A DNA stretch of 64,000 bases from Thermoplasmatales archaeon (GTDB lineage: Archaea; Thermoplasmatota; E2; DHVEG-1), in NCBI GenBank assembly GCA_030672305.1, contig DAOVGR010000014.1:20139-84138 (forward strand), given 5' to 3'. Both the position numbers and the translations under genes were made by a program. The notes under the pieces were generated by a model. That model saw only the letters and a list, made by a program, of their open reading frames with translations. It was not told where the DNA came from and did not search any database. This document shows positions 48,628-58,620 of the stretch, piece by piece (the stretch's first letter is position 1; each line of letters begins with the position of its first letter).

Positions 48628-51087
48628 ATGATATATTATAATTTCAGAAAATTATTGGTAATTGGAATTATTATATTTTTTGTAGGGGCAAGTGTTTTAC
48701 CAAGCATAACTGGAAAAGTTCAGAACCTAAATAATGGTGAAGATATTAATGATGTATTGCCTAAACCGTTGCCACGATGGCGAGAAGGTGGAACTCCTTA
48801 TAATCCTGATCAATCACTTCATCCATATTCAATAAAACTGAGAGATTCGCCAACATCTGGATTTATAGAATCACCAGCTGAATATGATCCATCGCGAGGT
48901 GTACTCTTTTGTTATATAACTGGTAATTGGCATGAAGTTGTTGTTGATCTTGTAGTAGCATTAACCCAGGATAGTGATTTTGATGATATTGCATATGTTT
49001 TAGTCATAAGCCAGTCTCAGATGAATTCAGCAATAAGTCAATTTACAGCAAATGGTGCAGATATGGATAAGGTTGAGTTCATAATTGAACCTGCTAATGC
49101 TATTTGGATGCGGGATTATGGCCCACATTTTATTTTTCAGGCCGATACACTATCAATCGTTGATAGTCACTATTATCCACAACGGTCTTTAGATAACTTT
49201 ATTCCAACTCTTATTGGTGATGACCATTTTATTATGCCAACCTATGATATCGGATTGTATTATTCGGGTGGCAATTTCTTACCTGGTCCAGATCGTTCAG
49301 CTTTTATGAGTTCTCTTATTAACCTGGATAATCCTTCTTCTCAAGGATTTAGTGAAGAGCTCATCGCTGAATTATTTCAAACCTATCAAGGAATTGATGA
49401 TGTGCATGTTATGCCACAGTTGCCAGGATCTGTGGATGGAACAGGACATATTGATATGTGGATGTATATTATCAACGAAGATTCAGTTATTATTTCTGAA
49501 TTTAAACCTGGTTCAGATCCTACAGCAATTCAAATTACTGAAAATGCAGTTCCATATATGCAAAATTTAGGTTTTGCAGTATATCGTACTCCAGCATGGA
49601 ATGCTCCTCACCCTGATGAGGGATATAACACACATTGGACTTACACAAATAGTTTTATTGCCAATGACCGTATTTTTATTCCAACGTATGGAGAAACCTA
49701 TCCCGATTATGCAGATGAAGATGCTCAAGCATTAGCTGCATTTGAAGCAGCTGCTCCTCATTTAGAAATCGTTGAGATTAACTGTTATCCAATAATATGG
49801 GCTTCAGGTGCGATTCATTGTATTGTTATGCAGGTTCCACGTCATACAGATTCTGAACCATCTGTTCATGTTATTTGGCCCGATGGAGGTGAATTTTTAG
49901 CAAGTGGAACAACGCAAACTATTGAATGGTGTGCAACAGATACTGATAATGATGAAATCCCTCAAATCGACCTTTACTATTCAATCGATGGTGGTAATAA
50001 TTATGATTTTATTGATTCAACTACTGATACAGGTTTTTATGATTGGATTGTACCTAACGTTGAAACCGATCAGGCAAAAATCAAGGTTGTCGCAATATCT
50101 GCAGATTCTGACGAAGGTGTAGGAATAAGTGCTGATGTATTCAATATATCTTCATCAGGTCAATCTGTTTATGATTTTGTTACTGGTGAAAGTGAAGATA
50201 AATATTGCTTTGGCCATCAAACCACTAGCTGGAGTAATATAGACAACGAACGCAAACCTGTTACAACCGAGATTGAATCAACAGATTATTCAAAGCTTGC
50301 CTATTCAGATGCAACTGGTAATGATTATGATCCAAATCGTTACATCTCACCAAGCCCATCAGGTTCTTCTAAATCAACACATATTTTTGAATTCGAAATC
50401 GAGGAAGAATCTGATAATATAGATGATATCGAGATTTTTTGGGAAGGTTATTCTGATGAATGTACCCAGATTGAACTTTATATTTGGGATTATGTTGAAG
50501 AACAATGGGGTGATGGTGAGGGACTTTTTGGTCAAAACCGCTATATGGGCAACTGGGCTGGAAATAGGGATGGCTATCTGAAGAATAATATCCGTTCAGA
50601 TTTTGATCATTATATTAATCCCAGTGGTCAAATGACACTTTTATCATATGCTGAAAGGGGCTCTTACAAATCATTTCATGATTATGTATCTGTTATTATT
50701 AGTAAGATAAATGATGCTCCTGATGAACCAAGTATAGATGGTCCAACAAGTGGAATTATGGGTATAGAATATAACTATACATTTAATTCAATAGACCCTG
50801 ATGGTCATGATATTTATTATTATATTGACTGGGATGATGGAAATATTGAGGAATGGATAGGTCCATATAACTCAGAAACTGAAGTGACAATTAGCCATGT
50901 ATGGGAAGATAGAGGAACATATGAAATAAAAGCAAAGGTCAAGGACACTCTTGACGCTGAAAGCGACTGGACAGAGTTATGGATTTCAATTCCAAGAAAT
51001 AAAGCAATAAATAACCAATTGTTCCAAAGACTTTCTGAGCGGTTTTTATATATATTTCCAATTCTCTGGAAGTTTTTAGTACATTAA
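48628..51087 (+). CDS. Secreted Porphyromonas-type peptidylarginine/agmatine deiminase with PKD and PR tail
   Basis: An 819-residue exported enzyme that should hydrolyse a guanidino group, making citrulline from arginine residues or carbamoylputrescine from agmatine. Signal peptide ~1-28. The deiminase domain (~85-405) keeps the catalytic set: WMRDYGP (D163), GTGHIDMWM (H274 and Asp), WNAPHPDEGYNTHWTYTN, and H-C-I-V with C398. After it come an Ig-like domain (~410-510), a jelly-roll-like region (~510-700), a PKD domain (~705-785: PSIDGPTSGIMGIEYNY, HVWEDRGTYEIKAKV) and a 31-residue PRNK tail. P. gingivalis exports the comparable enzyme alongside gingipains; a gingipain-like gene is directly downstream here. 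SD GGGAGG. Confidence 0.88.
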   Translation: MIYYNFRKLLVIGIIIFFVGASVLPSITGKVQNLNNGEDINDVLPKPLPRWREGGTPYNPDQSLHPYSIKLRDSPTSGFIESPAEYDPSRGVLFCYITGNWHEVVVDLVVALTQDSDFDDIAYVLVISQSQMNSAISQFTANGADMDKVEFIIEPANAIWMRDYGPHFIFQADTLSIVDSHYYPQRSLDNFIPTLIGDDHFIMPTYDIGLYYSGGNFLPGPDRSAFMSSLINLDNPSSQGFSEELIAELFQTYQGIDDVHVMPQLPGSVDGTGHIDMWMYIINEDSVIISEFKPGSDPTAIQITENAVPYMQNLGFAVYRTPAWNAPHPDEGYNTHWTYTNSFIANDRIFIPTYGETYPDYADEDAQALAAFEAAAPHLEIVEINCYPIIWASGAIHCIVMQVPRHTDSEPSVHVIWPDGGEFLASGTTQTIEWCATDTDNDEIPQIDLYYSIDGGNNYDFIDSTTDTGFYDWIVPNVETDQAKIKVVAISADSDEGVGISADVFNISSSGQSVYDFVTGESEDKYCFGHQTTSWSNIDNERKPVTTEIESTDYSKLAYSDATGNDYDPNRYISPSPSGSSKSTHIFEFEIEEESDNIDDIEIFWEGYSDECTQIELYIWDYVEEQWGDGEGLFGQNRYMGNWAGNRDGYLKNNIRSDFDHYINPSGQMTLLSYAERGSYKSFHDYVSVIISKINDAPDEPSIDGPTSGIMGIEYNYTFNSIDPDGHDIYYYIDWDDGNIEEWIGPYNSETEVTISHVWEDRGTYEIKAKVKDTLDAESDWTELWISIPRNKAINNQLFQRLSERFLYIFPILWKFLVH
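50992..51087 (+). other. Shared C-terminal PR-tail, copy 2
   Basis: 31 codons beginning P-R-N-K-A-I-N-N and continuing L-F-Q-R-L-S-E-R-F to F-P-I-L-W-K-F-L-V-H. Directly follows the PKD domain of the deiminase. Confidence 0.8.
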
Positions 51088-51170
51088 TTAATAAAATCTA
51101 TCTCATTTTTCTTTCTTTATTTACTCATTCTCTTAATAATCTAAAGATAAAAACTTAAATCATATAAAGC

Positions 51171-51205
51171 TATTACAATTCTATTAAAATTATAAAATTG
51201 TAATA
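51171..51205 (+). promoter_or_regulatory. 10-bp inverted repeat around the gingipain-gene TATA region
   Basis: TATTACAATT (51171-51180) and AATTGTAATA (51196-51205) are exact reverse complements separated by 15 AT-only or nearly AT-only bases containing AAATTATAA. The SD AAGGGAG follows directly. Looks like an operator for a dimeric regulator, though AT-richness raises the chance of coincidence. Confidence 0.45.
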
Positions 51206-51221
51206 AGGGAGAAAAAAGAAT

Positions 51222-54200
51222 ATGAAAAAGCATGTTTTAGCAGTATCAATATGCCTAATAATGATAAGCAGTGTACTTGCAGGTGCAACAATTGTTGTAA
51301 ACAAAGATACAGGTTTGTTTGAAATCAAAGATGGAGCGATAAGTGTAAATATCCCTGTAGAATCATACCAGATAATAAATTCATTAGAAGGAGATGAAAT
51401 CTCAATTGAAAACTTTGGTCGTAACTTAATACCAGGAAAACCAAATTTACCATCAAAAATATTTTCTATTGCAATTCCACCTGGAGCTGAAATTATTAAT
51501 GTTGGTTATGAAATTTTAGATAGCTATGTTCTACCAGGAAAATATGATATCTTTCCAGTATCTCTTCCGAGGGTTGTTGGTGAAGAGGATCCTGAAGTCT
51601 ATCAACAAGAATTGAAAAAGTATAATGAGAATTATAATGAGGTTTACGAAAATAACAATCCATATCCCTCTTCAGTTGCGGAATTTGTTCGAAAAGCTGG
51701 ATATAGGAAGTACAATTTAGTAGATGTTAGGATTAATCCAGTTACTTATTATCCTTCAACCGGTGAGTTAGTTTATAATTCAGAAATCACAGTTGATATA
51801 AGCTATACATTTCCAGATGGTTTTTCTAAAGAAGAAATAATGGTTGATAACTCGGAAGTTACAGAGAAATGTGCAGAAAAAATCATATATAACTATCAAA
51901 ATGCAAAAGAATGGTATCCTAAAGATAAGGGAAGTAGAGATACCTATGATTATGTAATTATTACAATTGATTCCTTAACTTCTTCCATTCAGGATTTGGT
52001 TGATTGGGAAGAAAGTAAAGGAAGGAGTGTTAATGTTGTAACAACCTCTTGGATTGATTCTAATTATGATGGCTATGACCTTGCAGAAAAGATCCGTAAC
52101 TTTTTAAGAGATAAATATCCTTCAAGTGAATGGGGAATTTTGGATGTCTGTATAATTGGTCATTATGATGATGTTCCTATGCGACGTTGTGCCCAGGATT
52201 TAGGATATGGTATGCCTGAGACTGATTATTATTACGCTGAGCTTTCTCTTCCAGATAATGAATCTTGGGATGCTGATGGAGACCATCTATATGGAGAAAA
52301 TTCTGATCCAATTGACTTCACTGCTGAAATAAACGTTGGAAGAATCCCCTGGAGTGAATCTTCTACTGTTTCACATATTTGTAATAAATCTGTTGAATAT
52401 GAACAGAATAATGATACAGAATTTAAGAAAAATATTCTTCTTCTTGGTGCCTTTTTCTGGTCTGATACCGACAATGCTGTTCTAATGGAGGCAAAGGTTG
52501 ACCAGGATTGGATGAGTGATTGGAATATGACACGTATGTATGAAGAGGGTTATTCAACATATGAAAGCGATTACAATCTTAACTATGATAATGTAAAATC
52601 AGTTTGGTCAGAAGGGAAATATGCATTTGTAAACTGGGCAGGGCATGGTTCACCTACATCATGTCATATAATGTACTCAAAGGGTAGTGCATTTGTAACA
52701 ACTGATACTTGCTCATATCTAAATGATTCTTACCCTGCAATCATTTTTGCTGATGCCTGCAGTAACTCTGACACTGACCACCTGAATATCGGCCAGGCAA
52801 TGCTAGAACAAGGTGGCGTTGGATTCCTTGGCTCTACAAAGGTTGCTTATGGATTGCATGGCTGGAATGATCCATATGATGGATCCAGTCAGTCTATGGA
52901 TTATTTCTTTACAACCTGTGTTACATCTGGCGAGTACTCCCAAGGTCAAGCACATCAATGGGCATTATATGAGATGTATACAAATGGGCTTTGGTATTAC
53001 CAAAATTATGAGATTTTTGAATGGGGCGCCCTTTGGGGAAATCCTGATCTTGCAATGCTTCCACCAACTCTTAGAATCAATCTTCCAGATGGCACACCTG
53101 AATTTATTGAACCGGGTGTTCATACCACAATATCTGTAGAAATTGAAGAAAACACAGATACATATGTTCCTGGTTCAGGTAAGCTTCATTATAGATATGA
53201 TGGAGGAACGTATATCGAGTCATCATTGATTCATATAAGTGGAAATGAGTATGAGGCAACATTACCTCCAGCATCCTGTGGTGATATTCCAGAATTCTAT
53301 TTCAGTGCCGAAGGAGAAATTGCAGGAGTTGTAAATAGTCCATATGATGCTCCAGATACAGTCTACACAGCACTTGTAGGAGAGCTCATTTCTGTATTTA
53401 CGGATGACTTTGAGAATGATACTGGCTGGACTGTAGAAAATCAATGTGTCGATGGACAATGGGGACGAGGCATTCCAATAGGCGGCGGAGCTCGCGGAGA
53501 TCCTCCTACAGATTATGATGGTTCTGGAAATTGTTATTTAACAGATAATGAAGAGGGGGATTCAGATGTTGACGATGGATATACATGGCTGAATTCACCA
53601 ACAATTAATCTTAGTTATGACAATGATGTGTATATTTCCTATGCTCTTTGGTACACAAACAACTTTGGAAATGACCCAAATAATGATCTTTTTAAGGTAT
53701 ATGTTTCAAATGACGATGGTGCAAATTGGGCTTTAGCAGAAACAATTGGACCCTCTTCAAATTCAGGTTGGAAAGAACATCGCTTCTTGGTTAATGATTT
53801 CGTTACTCCAACAAGTACAGTAAAAGTTCGCTTTGAGGCATCAGACCTAAATGAAGGTTCTGTTGTTGAAGCAGGAATAGACGCCTTCAGTGCCTCTATC
53901 CATGAATGTGAAGACATAAACATCCCAATTGTCTGCTGCAATGGAGAGCTAAGATGGACTGGCGTATCACCTGGAGCAACTGTTACAGGCAGCTTTACAG
54001 TTGAAAACTGTGGTGGTCCTACAACAGAACTATCTTGGGAGATAGAAACTCCTACAGATTGGGGCTCGTGGGATTTTTCACCAGAAAGTGGCACTGGATT
54101 GACTCCGGAAGATGGAGCAGTCACTATCAATGTTGAAGTTGTTACTCCAAATGAAATGAACAAAGAATTCACCGAAAAAATAAAAATATTTAATACAGAT

Positions 54201-54338
54201 GATCCTAGCGACTATTGTGAAATAGATGTATATCTTACAACACCAAGAAACAGACCTTTGTTCAACACATTTTTCATGAGATTACTAGAACAATTCCATA
54301 ATGCATTTCCAATTTTTCAACAACTATTAGGACTATAA
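51222..54338 (+). CDS. Secreted gingipain-like cysteine peptidase (family C25) with PR tail
   Basis: A 1038-residue secreted endopeptidase. The signal peptide (1-21) and a C25-type prodomain (~22-225; [24 protein letters not shown]) are followed by the catalytic region (~240-620): [33 protein letters not shown] with catalytic H475, and [10 protein letters not shown] with nucleophile C513. A ~110-residue strand-rich domain and a MAM/jelly-roll-like module ([16 protein letters not shown] ... [10 protein letters not shown]) come next, then an Ig-like domain (~905-1005) and the PRNR tail. Gingipains cut after Arg or Lys; the P1 preference here is not determined. Extracellular gingipain-like enzymes are reported from MBG-D archaea. 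SD AAGGGAG. Confidence 0.9.
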   Translation: MKKHVLAVSICLIMISSVLAGATIVVNKDTGLFEIKDGAISVNIPVESYQIINSLEGDEISIENFGRNLIPGKPNLPSKIFSIAIPPGAEIINVGYEILDSYVLPGKYDIFPVSLPRVVGEEDPEVYQQELKKYNENYNEVYENNNPYPSSVAEFVRKAGYRKYNLVDVRINPVTYYPSTGELVYNSEITVDISYTFPDGFSKEEIMVDNSEVTEKCAEKIIYNYQNAKEWYPKDKGSRDTYDYVIITIDSLTSSIQDLVDWEESKGRSVNVVTTSWIDSNYDGYDLAEKIRNFLRDKYPSSEWGILDVCIIGHYDDVPMRRCAQDLGYGMPETDYYYAELSLPDNESWDADGDHLYGENSDPIDFTAEINVGRIPWSESSTVSHICNKSVEYEQNNDTEFKKNILLLGAFFWSDTDNAVLMEAKVDQDWMSDWNMTRMYEEGYSTYESDYNLNYDNVKSVWSEGKYAFVNWAGHGSPTSCHIMYSKGSAFVTTDTCSYLNDSYPAIIFADACSNSDTDHLNIGQAMLEQGGVGFLGSTKVAYGLHGWNDPYDGSSQSMDYFFTTCVTSGEYSQGQAHQWALYEMYTNGLWYYQNYEIFEWGALWGNPDLAMLPPTLRINLPDGTPEFIEPGVHTTISVEIEENTDTYVPGSGKLHYRYDGGTYIESSLIHISGNEYEATLPPASCGDIPEFYFSAEGEIAGVVNSPYDAPDTVYTALVGELISVFTDDFENDTGWTVENQCVDGQWGRGIPIGGGARGDPPTDYDGSGNCYLTDNEEGDSDVDDGYTWLNSPTINLSYDNDVYISYALWYTNNFGNDPNNDLFKVYVSNDDGANWALAETIGPSSNSGWKEHRFLVNDFVTPTSTVKVRFEASDLNEGSVVEAGIDAFSASIHECEDINIPIVCCNGELRWTGVSPGATVTGSFTVENCGGPTTELSWEIETPTDWGSWDFSPESGTGLTPEDGAVTINVEVVTPNEMNKEFTEKIKIFNTDDPSDYCEIDVYLTTPRNRPLFNTFFMRLLEQFHNAFPIFQQLLGL
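54243..54338 (+). other. Shared C-terminal PR-tail, copy 3
   Basis: 31 codons starting P-R-N-R-P-L-F-N, then F-F-M-R-L-L-E-Q-F and [10 protein letters not shown] at the stop. It follows an Ig-like domain rather than a PKD domain. Confidence 0.82.
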
Positions 54339-54343
54339 ATCCA

Positions 54344-54365
54344 ACCTAATTCTCTTTTTTTTATA
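54344..54365 (+). terminator. T-rich terminator after the gingipain gene
   Basis: TTCTCTTTTTTTTATATTT directly after the stop; the same TCTCTTTTTTT form recurs after genes ending at 56478 and 63810, suggesting a common terminator style for these genes. Confidence 0.5.
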
Positions 54366-54400
54366 TTTATATCTATTACGTTTTTAATAAAGCTTATAAA

Positions 54401-54414
54401 TTAACAGTCGTTAA
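54401..54414 (+). promoter_or_regulatory. Palindromic operator candidate TTAAC-AGTC-GTTAA
   Basis: A perfect 5-bp inverted repeat, TTAAC...GTTAA, sits immediately downstream of the TATA box CTTATAAA (54393-54400) of the C14 peptidase gene. The same palindrome, with spacer AATC, lies at 61673-61686. A regulator bound here would cover the transcription start region. Confidence 0.5.
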
Positions 54415-54444
54415 TATGTATTAATTAGGCGGAGGTAAAAATTC

Positions 54445-56478
54445 ATGAAATATAGTATATTTAGAAAAAATATAGTTTTAGTAATTGCTGCTTTATTTTT
54501 TATTTCAGCTTTTTGTGTTAGTAATGTATATGGCTCAAGTGCAAGGATAGAAAAGGCACAATCCCAAGTATCGATTAGTACCCAAAAAAATATTATGCTT
54601 GATAATCAGAATAAATACAGCCCAAGTCCTGTTGCCTCAGAAACTGATTACTGGGCACTACTTTTTGCAGTAGGAATTTATAAAAATAATCCAGATCAAG
54701 ATCGTCCGTCAATGCTGGAGGCTGTTGAAGATCTTTATGATGTACTTCTTGATTCGCCTCAATGGGGAGAAGAAAACATTCATAAGGTTACAGCCAGTGA
54801 TGCAACGCGATCAAGACTACTTCAAGAATTAGTTTGGTTGAGTAAAAATGCAGATAACGATGATATGGTGATTGTATATTTGACAACTCACGGTTCTCCA
54901 TTAAAAGACTTTGAAGGAAATTATATTGATCTTCCACCAAAAGATGAAGCAGACGGAGCAGATGAAATGCTTGTTATGTATGAGGGCTTTGATACATGGC
55001 ATGAATTTATATGGGATGATTTGTTGAACTTTTACTTAAATAAAATAAATTCAAAAGGACTTTGTCTTATTGTAGATAGTTGTTATAGTGGTGGATTTAA
55101 TGATGTATCTGTTGATAATTCCAATTCAGTACCAGCTTCTCAACAATTTTCAAGAAAAGTAAATATTTATAATAGAGAATCAAAAGTAAAGTCTTCTAAG
55201 AATGTAATTATGGAGACATTATATTCTAAATTATTTGCAGCGGGTAAGAAAACAATGGGTAGTTCACCTATTTATGAACTAGAAAGAAAACCAGTTATAA
55301 ACACAGATCTGAAATCAAATATTGATTCTGATTTATTTACAGAGGGCTTTGTAGAAGATGTCGGAGCGCAAGGTCGAATAGTACTTATGTCTAGTGAAGA
55401 AGATACAGTTTCCTGGGGATCTTATTTTTCAAATTTTTTAATAAGTGCATGTGATAAAGGAAATTGGGCAGACTATTTTGGGAATAATGATGGAATCAAT
55501 TCAGCAGAAGAAGCTTTTGATTATGCTAAACCACGTACAGAAGCTGCAACAGAGGGACGTCAACATCCAACAATTCTTGATCTTTATGATGAAGAATATA
55601 TAATGACATATACAAATCGAAATCCAATACAAATTAACCTGCCTGATGGCTTTCCGGATGCAATATCACCAGGTGAATCTGCTACAATTAATGTTGAGAT
55701 AAAAGAAATCACTGATATCTATGTCCCTGAGTCAGGCATTCTTTATTATAGATTCGATGGGGGAACATATATTGAATCAACTTTAGAACATATCAGCGGT
55801 GAGTTATATGAAGCCAATTTACCACCAGCAAGTTGTGGTGATTTGGCTGAATATTATTTTAGTGCAGAAGGAGAGAACACTGGGATAATATACAGTCCAA
55901 ATGATGCACCTAACACTGTATATTCTTCACTCATTGGAGAACTATCTAGCATCTTTATCGATGATTTTGAAACAGATCTGGGTTGGACAGTGGAAAACGA
56001 ACCATCCCTTACTGCTGGTGCATGGGAACGAGGTGTACCTATTGGTGGTGGTATAAGAGGTGACCCACCTACTGATTACGATGGCTCGGGGAAGTGTTTT
56101 CTAACTGAAAATTTGGATGGTAACTCTGACGTTGATGATGGAATTACATGGTTGATTTCACCAACAATAGATCTTAGTGGAGGAATTGATGCGAAAATTG
56201 ATTATTCATTGTGGTATACAAATGACTTTGGAAATGACCCGAACAATGATCTTTTTAAAGTCTATTTATCAAATGATAATGGTACAAATTGGGTTTTAGC
56301 TGAAACAATAGGGCCTGAGACAACAATAGGATGGAATGAACATAGCTTTATGGTAGGTGATTTTGTAACTCCAAATAATCAAATTAAGATTCGTTTTGAG
56401 GCATCAGACCTCAATGAGGGCTCAGTTGTAGAAGCAGGAATAGATGCATTTAGTGCATATACCTATGATTGTATTTGA
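54445..56478 (+). CDS. Secreted caspase-fold cysteine peptidase (C14/metacaspase-like)
   Basis: A 677-residue exported peptidase. Signal peptide ~1-30. The caspase-like domain (~65-390) has [32 protein letters not shown] with catalytic H149 and [13 protein letters not shown] with nucleophile C213. It is interrupted by an ~80-residue loop that may be a processing linker, and continues with [21 protein letters not shown]-terminally ~270 residues (~400-677) repeat the strand-rich plus jelly-roll module of the neighbouring gingipain ([26 protein letters not shown]). It then stops at Y-D-C-I and lacks both the Ig domain and the PR tail. Clostripain (C11) is a related alternative. SD GGCGGAGG. Confidence 0.82.
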   Translation: MKYSIFRKNIVLVIAALFFISAFCVSNVYGSSARIEKAQSQVSISTQKNIMLDNQNKYSPSPVASETDYWALLFAVGIYKNNPDQDRPSMLEAVEDLYDVLLDSPQWGEENIHKVTASDATRSRLLQELVWLSKNADNDDMVIVYLTTHGSPLKDFEGNYIDLPPKDEADGADEMLVMYEGFDTWHEFIWDDLLNFYLNKINSKGLCLIVDSCYSGGFNDVSVDNSNSVPASQQFSRKVNIYNRESKVKSSKNVIMETLYSKLFAAGKKTMGSSPIYELERKPVINTDLKSNIDSDLFTEGFVEDVGAQGRIVLMSSEEDTVSWGSYFSNFLISACDKGNWADYFGNNDGINSAEEAFDYAKPRTEAATEGRQHPTILDLYDEEYIMTYTNRNPIQINLPDGFPDAISPGESATINVEIKEITDIYVPESGILYYRFDGGTYIESTLEHISGELYEANLPPASCGDLAEYYFSAEGENTGIIYSPNDAPNTVYSSLIGELSSIFIDDFETDLGWTVENEPSLTAGAWERGVPIGGGIRGDPPTDYDGSGKCFLTENLDGNSDVDDGITWLISPTIDLSGGIDAKIDYSLWYTNDFGNDPNNDLFKVYLSNDNGTNWVLAETIGPETTIGWNEHSFMVGDFVTPNNQIKIRFEASDLNEGSVVEAGIDAFSAYTYDCI

Positions 56479-56620
56479 TATAATTCTAACTTCCTTAGTA
56501 CAATAATTCAAATTTTTCTCTTTTTTTATTCATTGAACGCTTATATTTAATGCACGAAAATTAAAAAAAATAATATAAATTTTAATATAATGTTTAAAAG
56601 TACAAAAAAGTTATAGAAAG

Positions 56621-56628
56621 TTTTTTAT
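56621..56628 (+). promoter_or_regulatory. TATA-like box before second RNA candidate
   Basis: TTTTTTAT lies 25-32 bases before the GC-rich stem starting at 56653, an appropriate spacing. Weak on its own, since the region is very AT-rich. Confidence 0.3.
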
Positions 56629-56652
56629 CATAGATATTACAATAGTATATTT

Positions 56653-56730
56653 GGGGTCTAGTCGGAAGCAAGTATGAATTTTAGGATAACCTACTTTTTC
56701 ATCCTTTCCTTCCTCCCTAAGCTAGGCCCC
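56653..56730 (+). ncRNA. Candidate structured noncoding RNA (about 78 nt)
   Basis: In the 414-base gap after the C14 gene. GGGGTCTAG (56653-56661) pairs with CTAGGCCCC (56722-56730; eight Watson-Crick pairs and one G-U). Inside, GGAAG pairs with CTTCC, ATGAA with TTCAT, and TAGG/CCTA closes an ATAA tetraloop, so one long imperfect hairpin is possible. The GC-rich ends stand out from ~80% AT flanks, and T-rich sequence follows. No tRNA, C/D or H/ACA signature recognised. Like the candidate at 10028, its 3' arm carries TTCCTCC. The rest of the gap (56479-56652, 56731-56892) shows a TCTCTTTTTTT terminator and AT-rich sequence only. Confidence 0.45.
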
Positions 56731-56892
56731 TTCATTTTAACTTTTAATCTTGTTATTAAGAGAAGTAGGATAGTTATAATATCTTTTTATTCTTCTAAAC
56801 AATGATAATATTAATATGGCCTATTATTTGTCAGTGCTATTTTTAAATATCATGAGCTAATTCAATATAAGAGAATTGGGAGAGGAATATTT

Positions 56893-57096
56893 ATGGATAG
56901 AACCGATTGTGTTCATTTTGAATATAAATATTTTGAAGAAGAAGATAAGAAAATTAAAATACCATCATGCAAGATTGGAAGAATGAAAGGTATTAGTGGT
57001 TGTGACGAATATTGTGAATGGTTTGAATTAATTGGTCCAGAGATACCTAATCCACCAATGCATCCAGAACCTCCAGAACCATTAAAACCATCATAA
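56893..57096 (+). CDS. Small cysteine-rich protein, possible metal binder
   Basis: A 67-residue cytoplasmic protein beginning MDRTDCVHFEYKYFEEED. Four cysteines (residues 6, 26, 37 and 41, spaced C-x19-C-x10-C-x3-C) in a 36-residue span could bind zinc or an iron-sulphur centre. The C-terminal ~18 residues are a proline-rich tail (P-x-P-P-M-H-P-E-P-P-E-P). No signal peptide. I do not recognise a named family. SD GGGAGAGG and a TATA-like AAATATCA region upstream. Its stop is 8 bases from the end of the convergent C45 gene. Confidence 0.6.
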   Translation: MDRTDCVHFEYKYFEEEDKKIKIPSCKIGRMKGISGCDEYCEWFELIGPEIPNPPMHPEPPEPLKPS

Positions 57097-57103
57097 TTTA
57101 TAA

Positions 57104-58447
57104 TCATGGTATTTGTTCTAATAGTGTATAGAAATTAAAATAATGAACAGGGTTTTCAAATGCGTTTTTATCTCTTGTAGCAAATGACAAAACAAAGTCA
57201 CCGGTTTCAGGACACATTACCCATTGATATGGTGTTGAGTATGCCCCAAAAACTTGCATAATAAAAAATCTAATGTCTGTTTTACCATTATATATATCAC
57301 GAAGTACAGTCATTGTTTTATTCAAATCCAAATTCCCCCACTCGGCTTCAATACCCTTGCTTATTGCATTATAATGCATCCATGGGCGAGCAGCAGAAAG
57401 AGAAATCCCACTCATCCGATTCATTTTTAGAAGTATAGAAATCAGAGGAAATTTACCAGGATGATATTGTTTTCTCTGAGTATCAGCAGTTGTTGGGTTA
57501 ATAAAAAGATTTGCTCTTCTTACTACATTTTCAATTTTCCAAAAAGGAGTTGTTGACTCAGATGAACTATCCCATGTTCCTGCATATGAAAGATTTGCTG
57601 TAGTTTCAACAGCATAACCTATTGGGATTTTTCCATCTGAAACAATAAAGTTATATCCCAAAGTTTTGTTTGAAATAAGAATATCAATTGCTTCATCAAT
57701 TGAGGAAGCAATATCAAGTACCATCCGCAATCTGAATCCTACCCCAATTCCTTCAACTGTTTCATCATCAGTCCAAGAAGAAAGCATACCTGCAGCTATT
57801 TCTTTTTCATTAAAACCATCTGAAACACTTACCATACCTGGTTCAGAAGGAGACACTGAAGAATAAAAACCATCAGGTTTTCTTACTATCAGAATTTGTG
57901 TTTCTACCAAATATGTTCCAGTTTCAGGATCTTTGATTGTTATTGGAAGATCATGGCTTCTAACATGTAAAAGTCGTTCATCTTTTGTAGCAGAATTCCA
58001 AGCAGCAAAACTACCGCAATTGATAACAAGATAAAAACCAATGTTTAAAACAGAAATATTTTCAAAAGATAAACCTGAGGCATCTACAATTCCCCTCATT
58101 TCATCAATATAACATTGAGGTAGTAATGGTTTCATAATATTCCATTTTTTAAGAATACTTTCATATGAAAATCCCCTATCAGCCGCCCAATTGCAAAAAG
58201 CATTAAATTGTATATGAATGTCATCTTTTAACAAAAATCCATGTTGGTAGCCCATGTCGTAATACGAACCATTTAAATGAAGAATTTTAATTCCATTTTG
58301 TTCTTCAAGCCACCCTCCAACAAGAAAACTATTCACAATTGATATCGCTTTTTCATCATCTGTTAAAATATTTATTGATGCTTGAATAGGAATTATTGAA
58401 ATAATTAAAATCAGGCTCATAAGTAAACAAAATATTCTTTTTTTCAT
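57104..58447 (-). CDS. Secreted C45-like Ntn amidohydrolase/acyltransferase (second copy)
   Basis: A 447-residue exported protein. Signal peptide MKKRIFCLLMSLILIISIIP. The fold follows the C45/phospholipase-B-like pattern: L-N-G-S-Y-Y-D-M-G-Y-Q-H-G, EMRGIVDASGLSFENI, then L-V-I-N-C144-G-S-F-A-A-W, where C144 is the likely N-terminal nucleophile after self-cleavage. LLHVRSHDLP, Y-N-F-I-V-S-D-G and G-Y-A-V-E-T-T follow. It is homologous in layout to the gene at 16313-17653 but clearly diverged. Known relatives act on penicillin side chains, ceramide-type or other N-acyl bonds; the substrate is unknown. Only gene on the minus strand in the 43-64 kb block; TATA AATTTATATA ~30 bases upstream. Confidence 0.78.
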   Translation of the reverse strand: MKKRIFCLLMSLILIISIIPIQASINILTDDEKAISIVNSFLVGGWLEEQNGIKILHLNGSYYDMGYQHGFLLKDDIHIQFNAFCNWAADRGFSYESILKKWNIMKPLLPQCYIDEMRGIVDASGLSFENISVLNIGFYLVINCGSFAAWNSATKDERLLHVRSHDLPITIKDPETGTYLVETQILIVRKPDGFYSSVSPSEPGMVSVSDGFNEKEIAAGMLSSWTDDETVEGIGVGFRLRMVLDIASSIDEAIDILISNKTLGYNFIVSDGKIPIGYAVETTANLSYAGTWDSSSESTTPFWKIENVVRRANLFINPTTADTQRKQYHPGKFPLISILLKMNRMSGISLSAARPWMHYNAISKGIEAEWGNLDLNKTMTVLRDIYNGKTDIRFFIMQVFGAYSTPYQWVMCPETGDFVLSFATRDKNAFENPVHYFNFYTLLEQIP

Positions 58448-58620
58448 TTATATTTCAACTCTATTAGTATATAAATTGAATTCTTTCTTTATTTATAATA
58501 ATAGTGTGTGAATATAATAGGTTAGTAAGTTAAAATAAAAATCCCACCAATGATTTGTAACTATATAATAATAAAAGTTAATATAAAATAGATACATATT
58601 AATACAGAAGGGAGAATATT

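Noticed and set aside
56479..56530. Frameshift removing an Ig domain and PR tail from the C14 peptidase
   Set aside because: Sequence after the stop reads as AT-rich noncoding DNA with a T-rich terminator in all frames; no remnant of the Ig domain or tail was seen.
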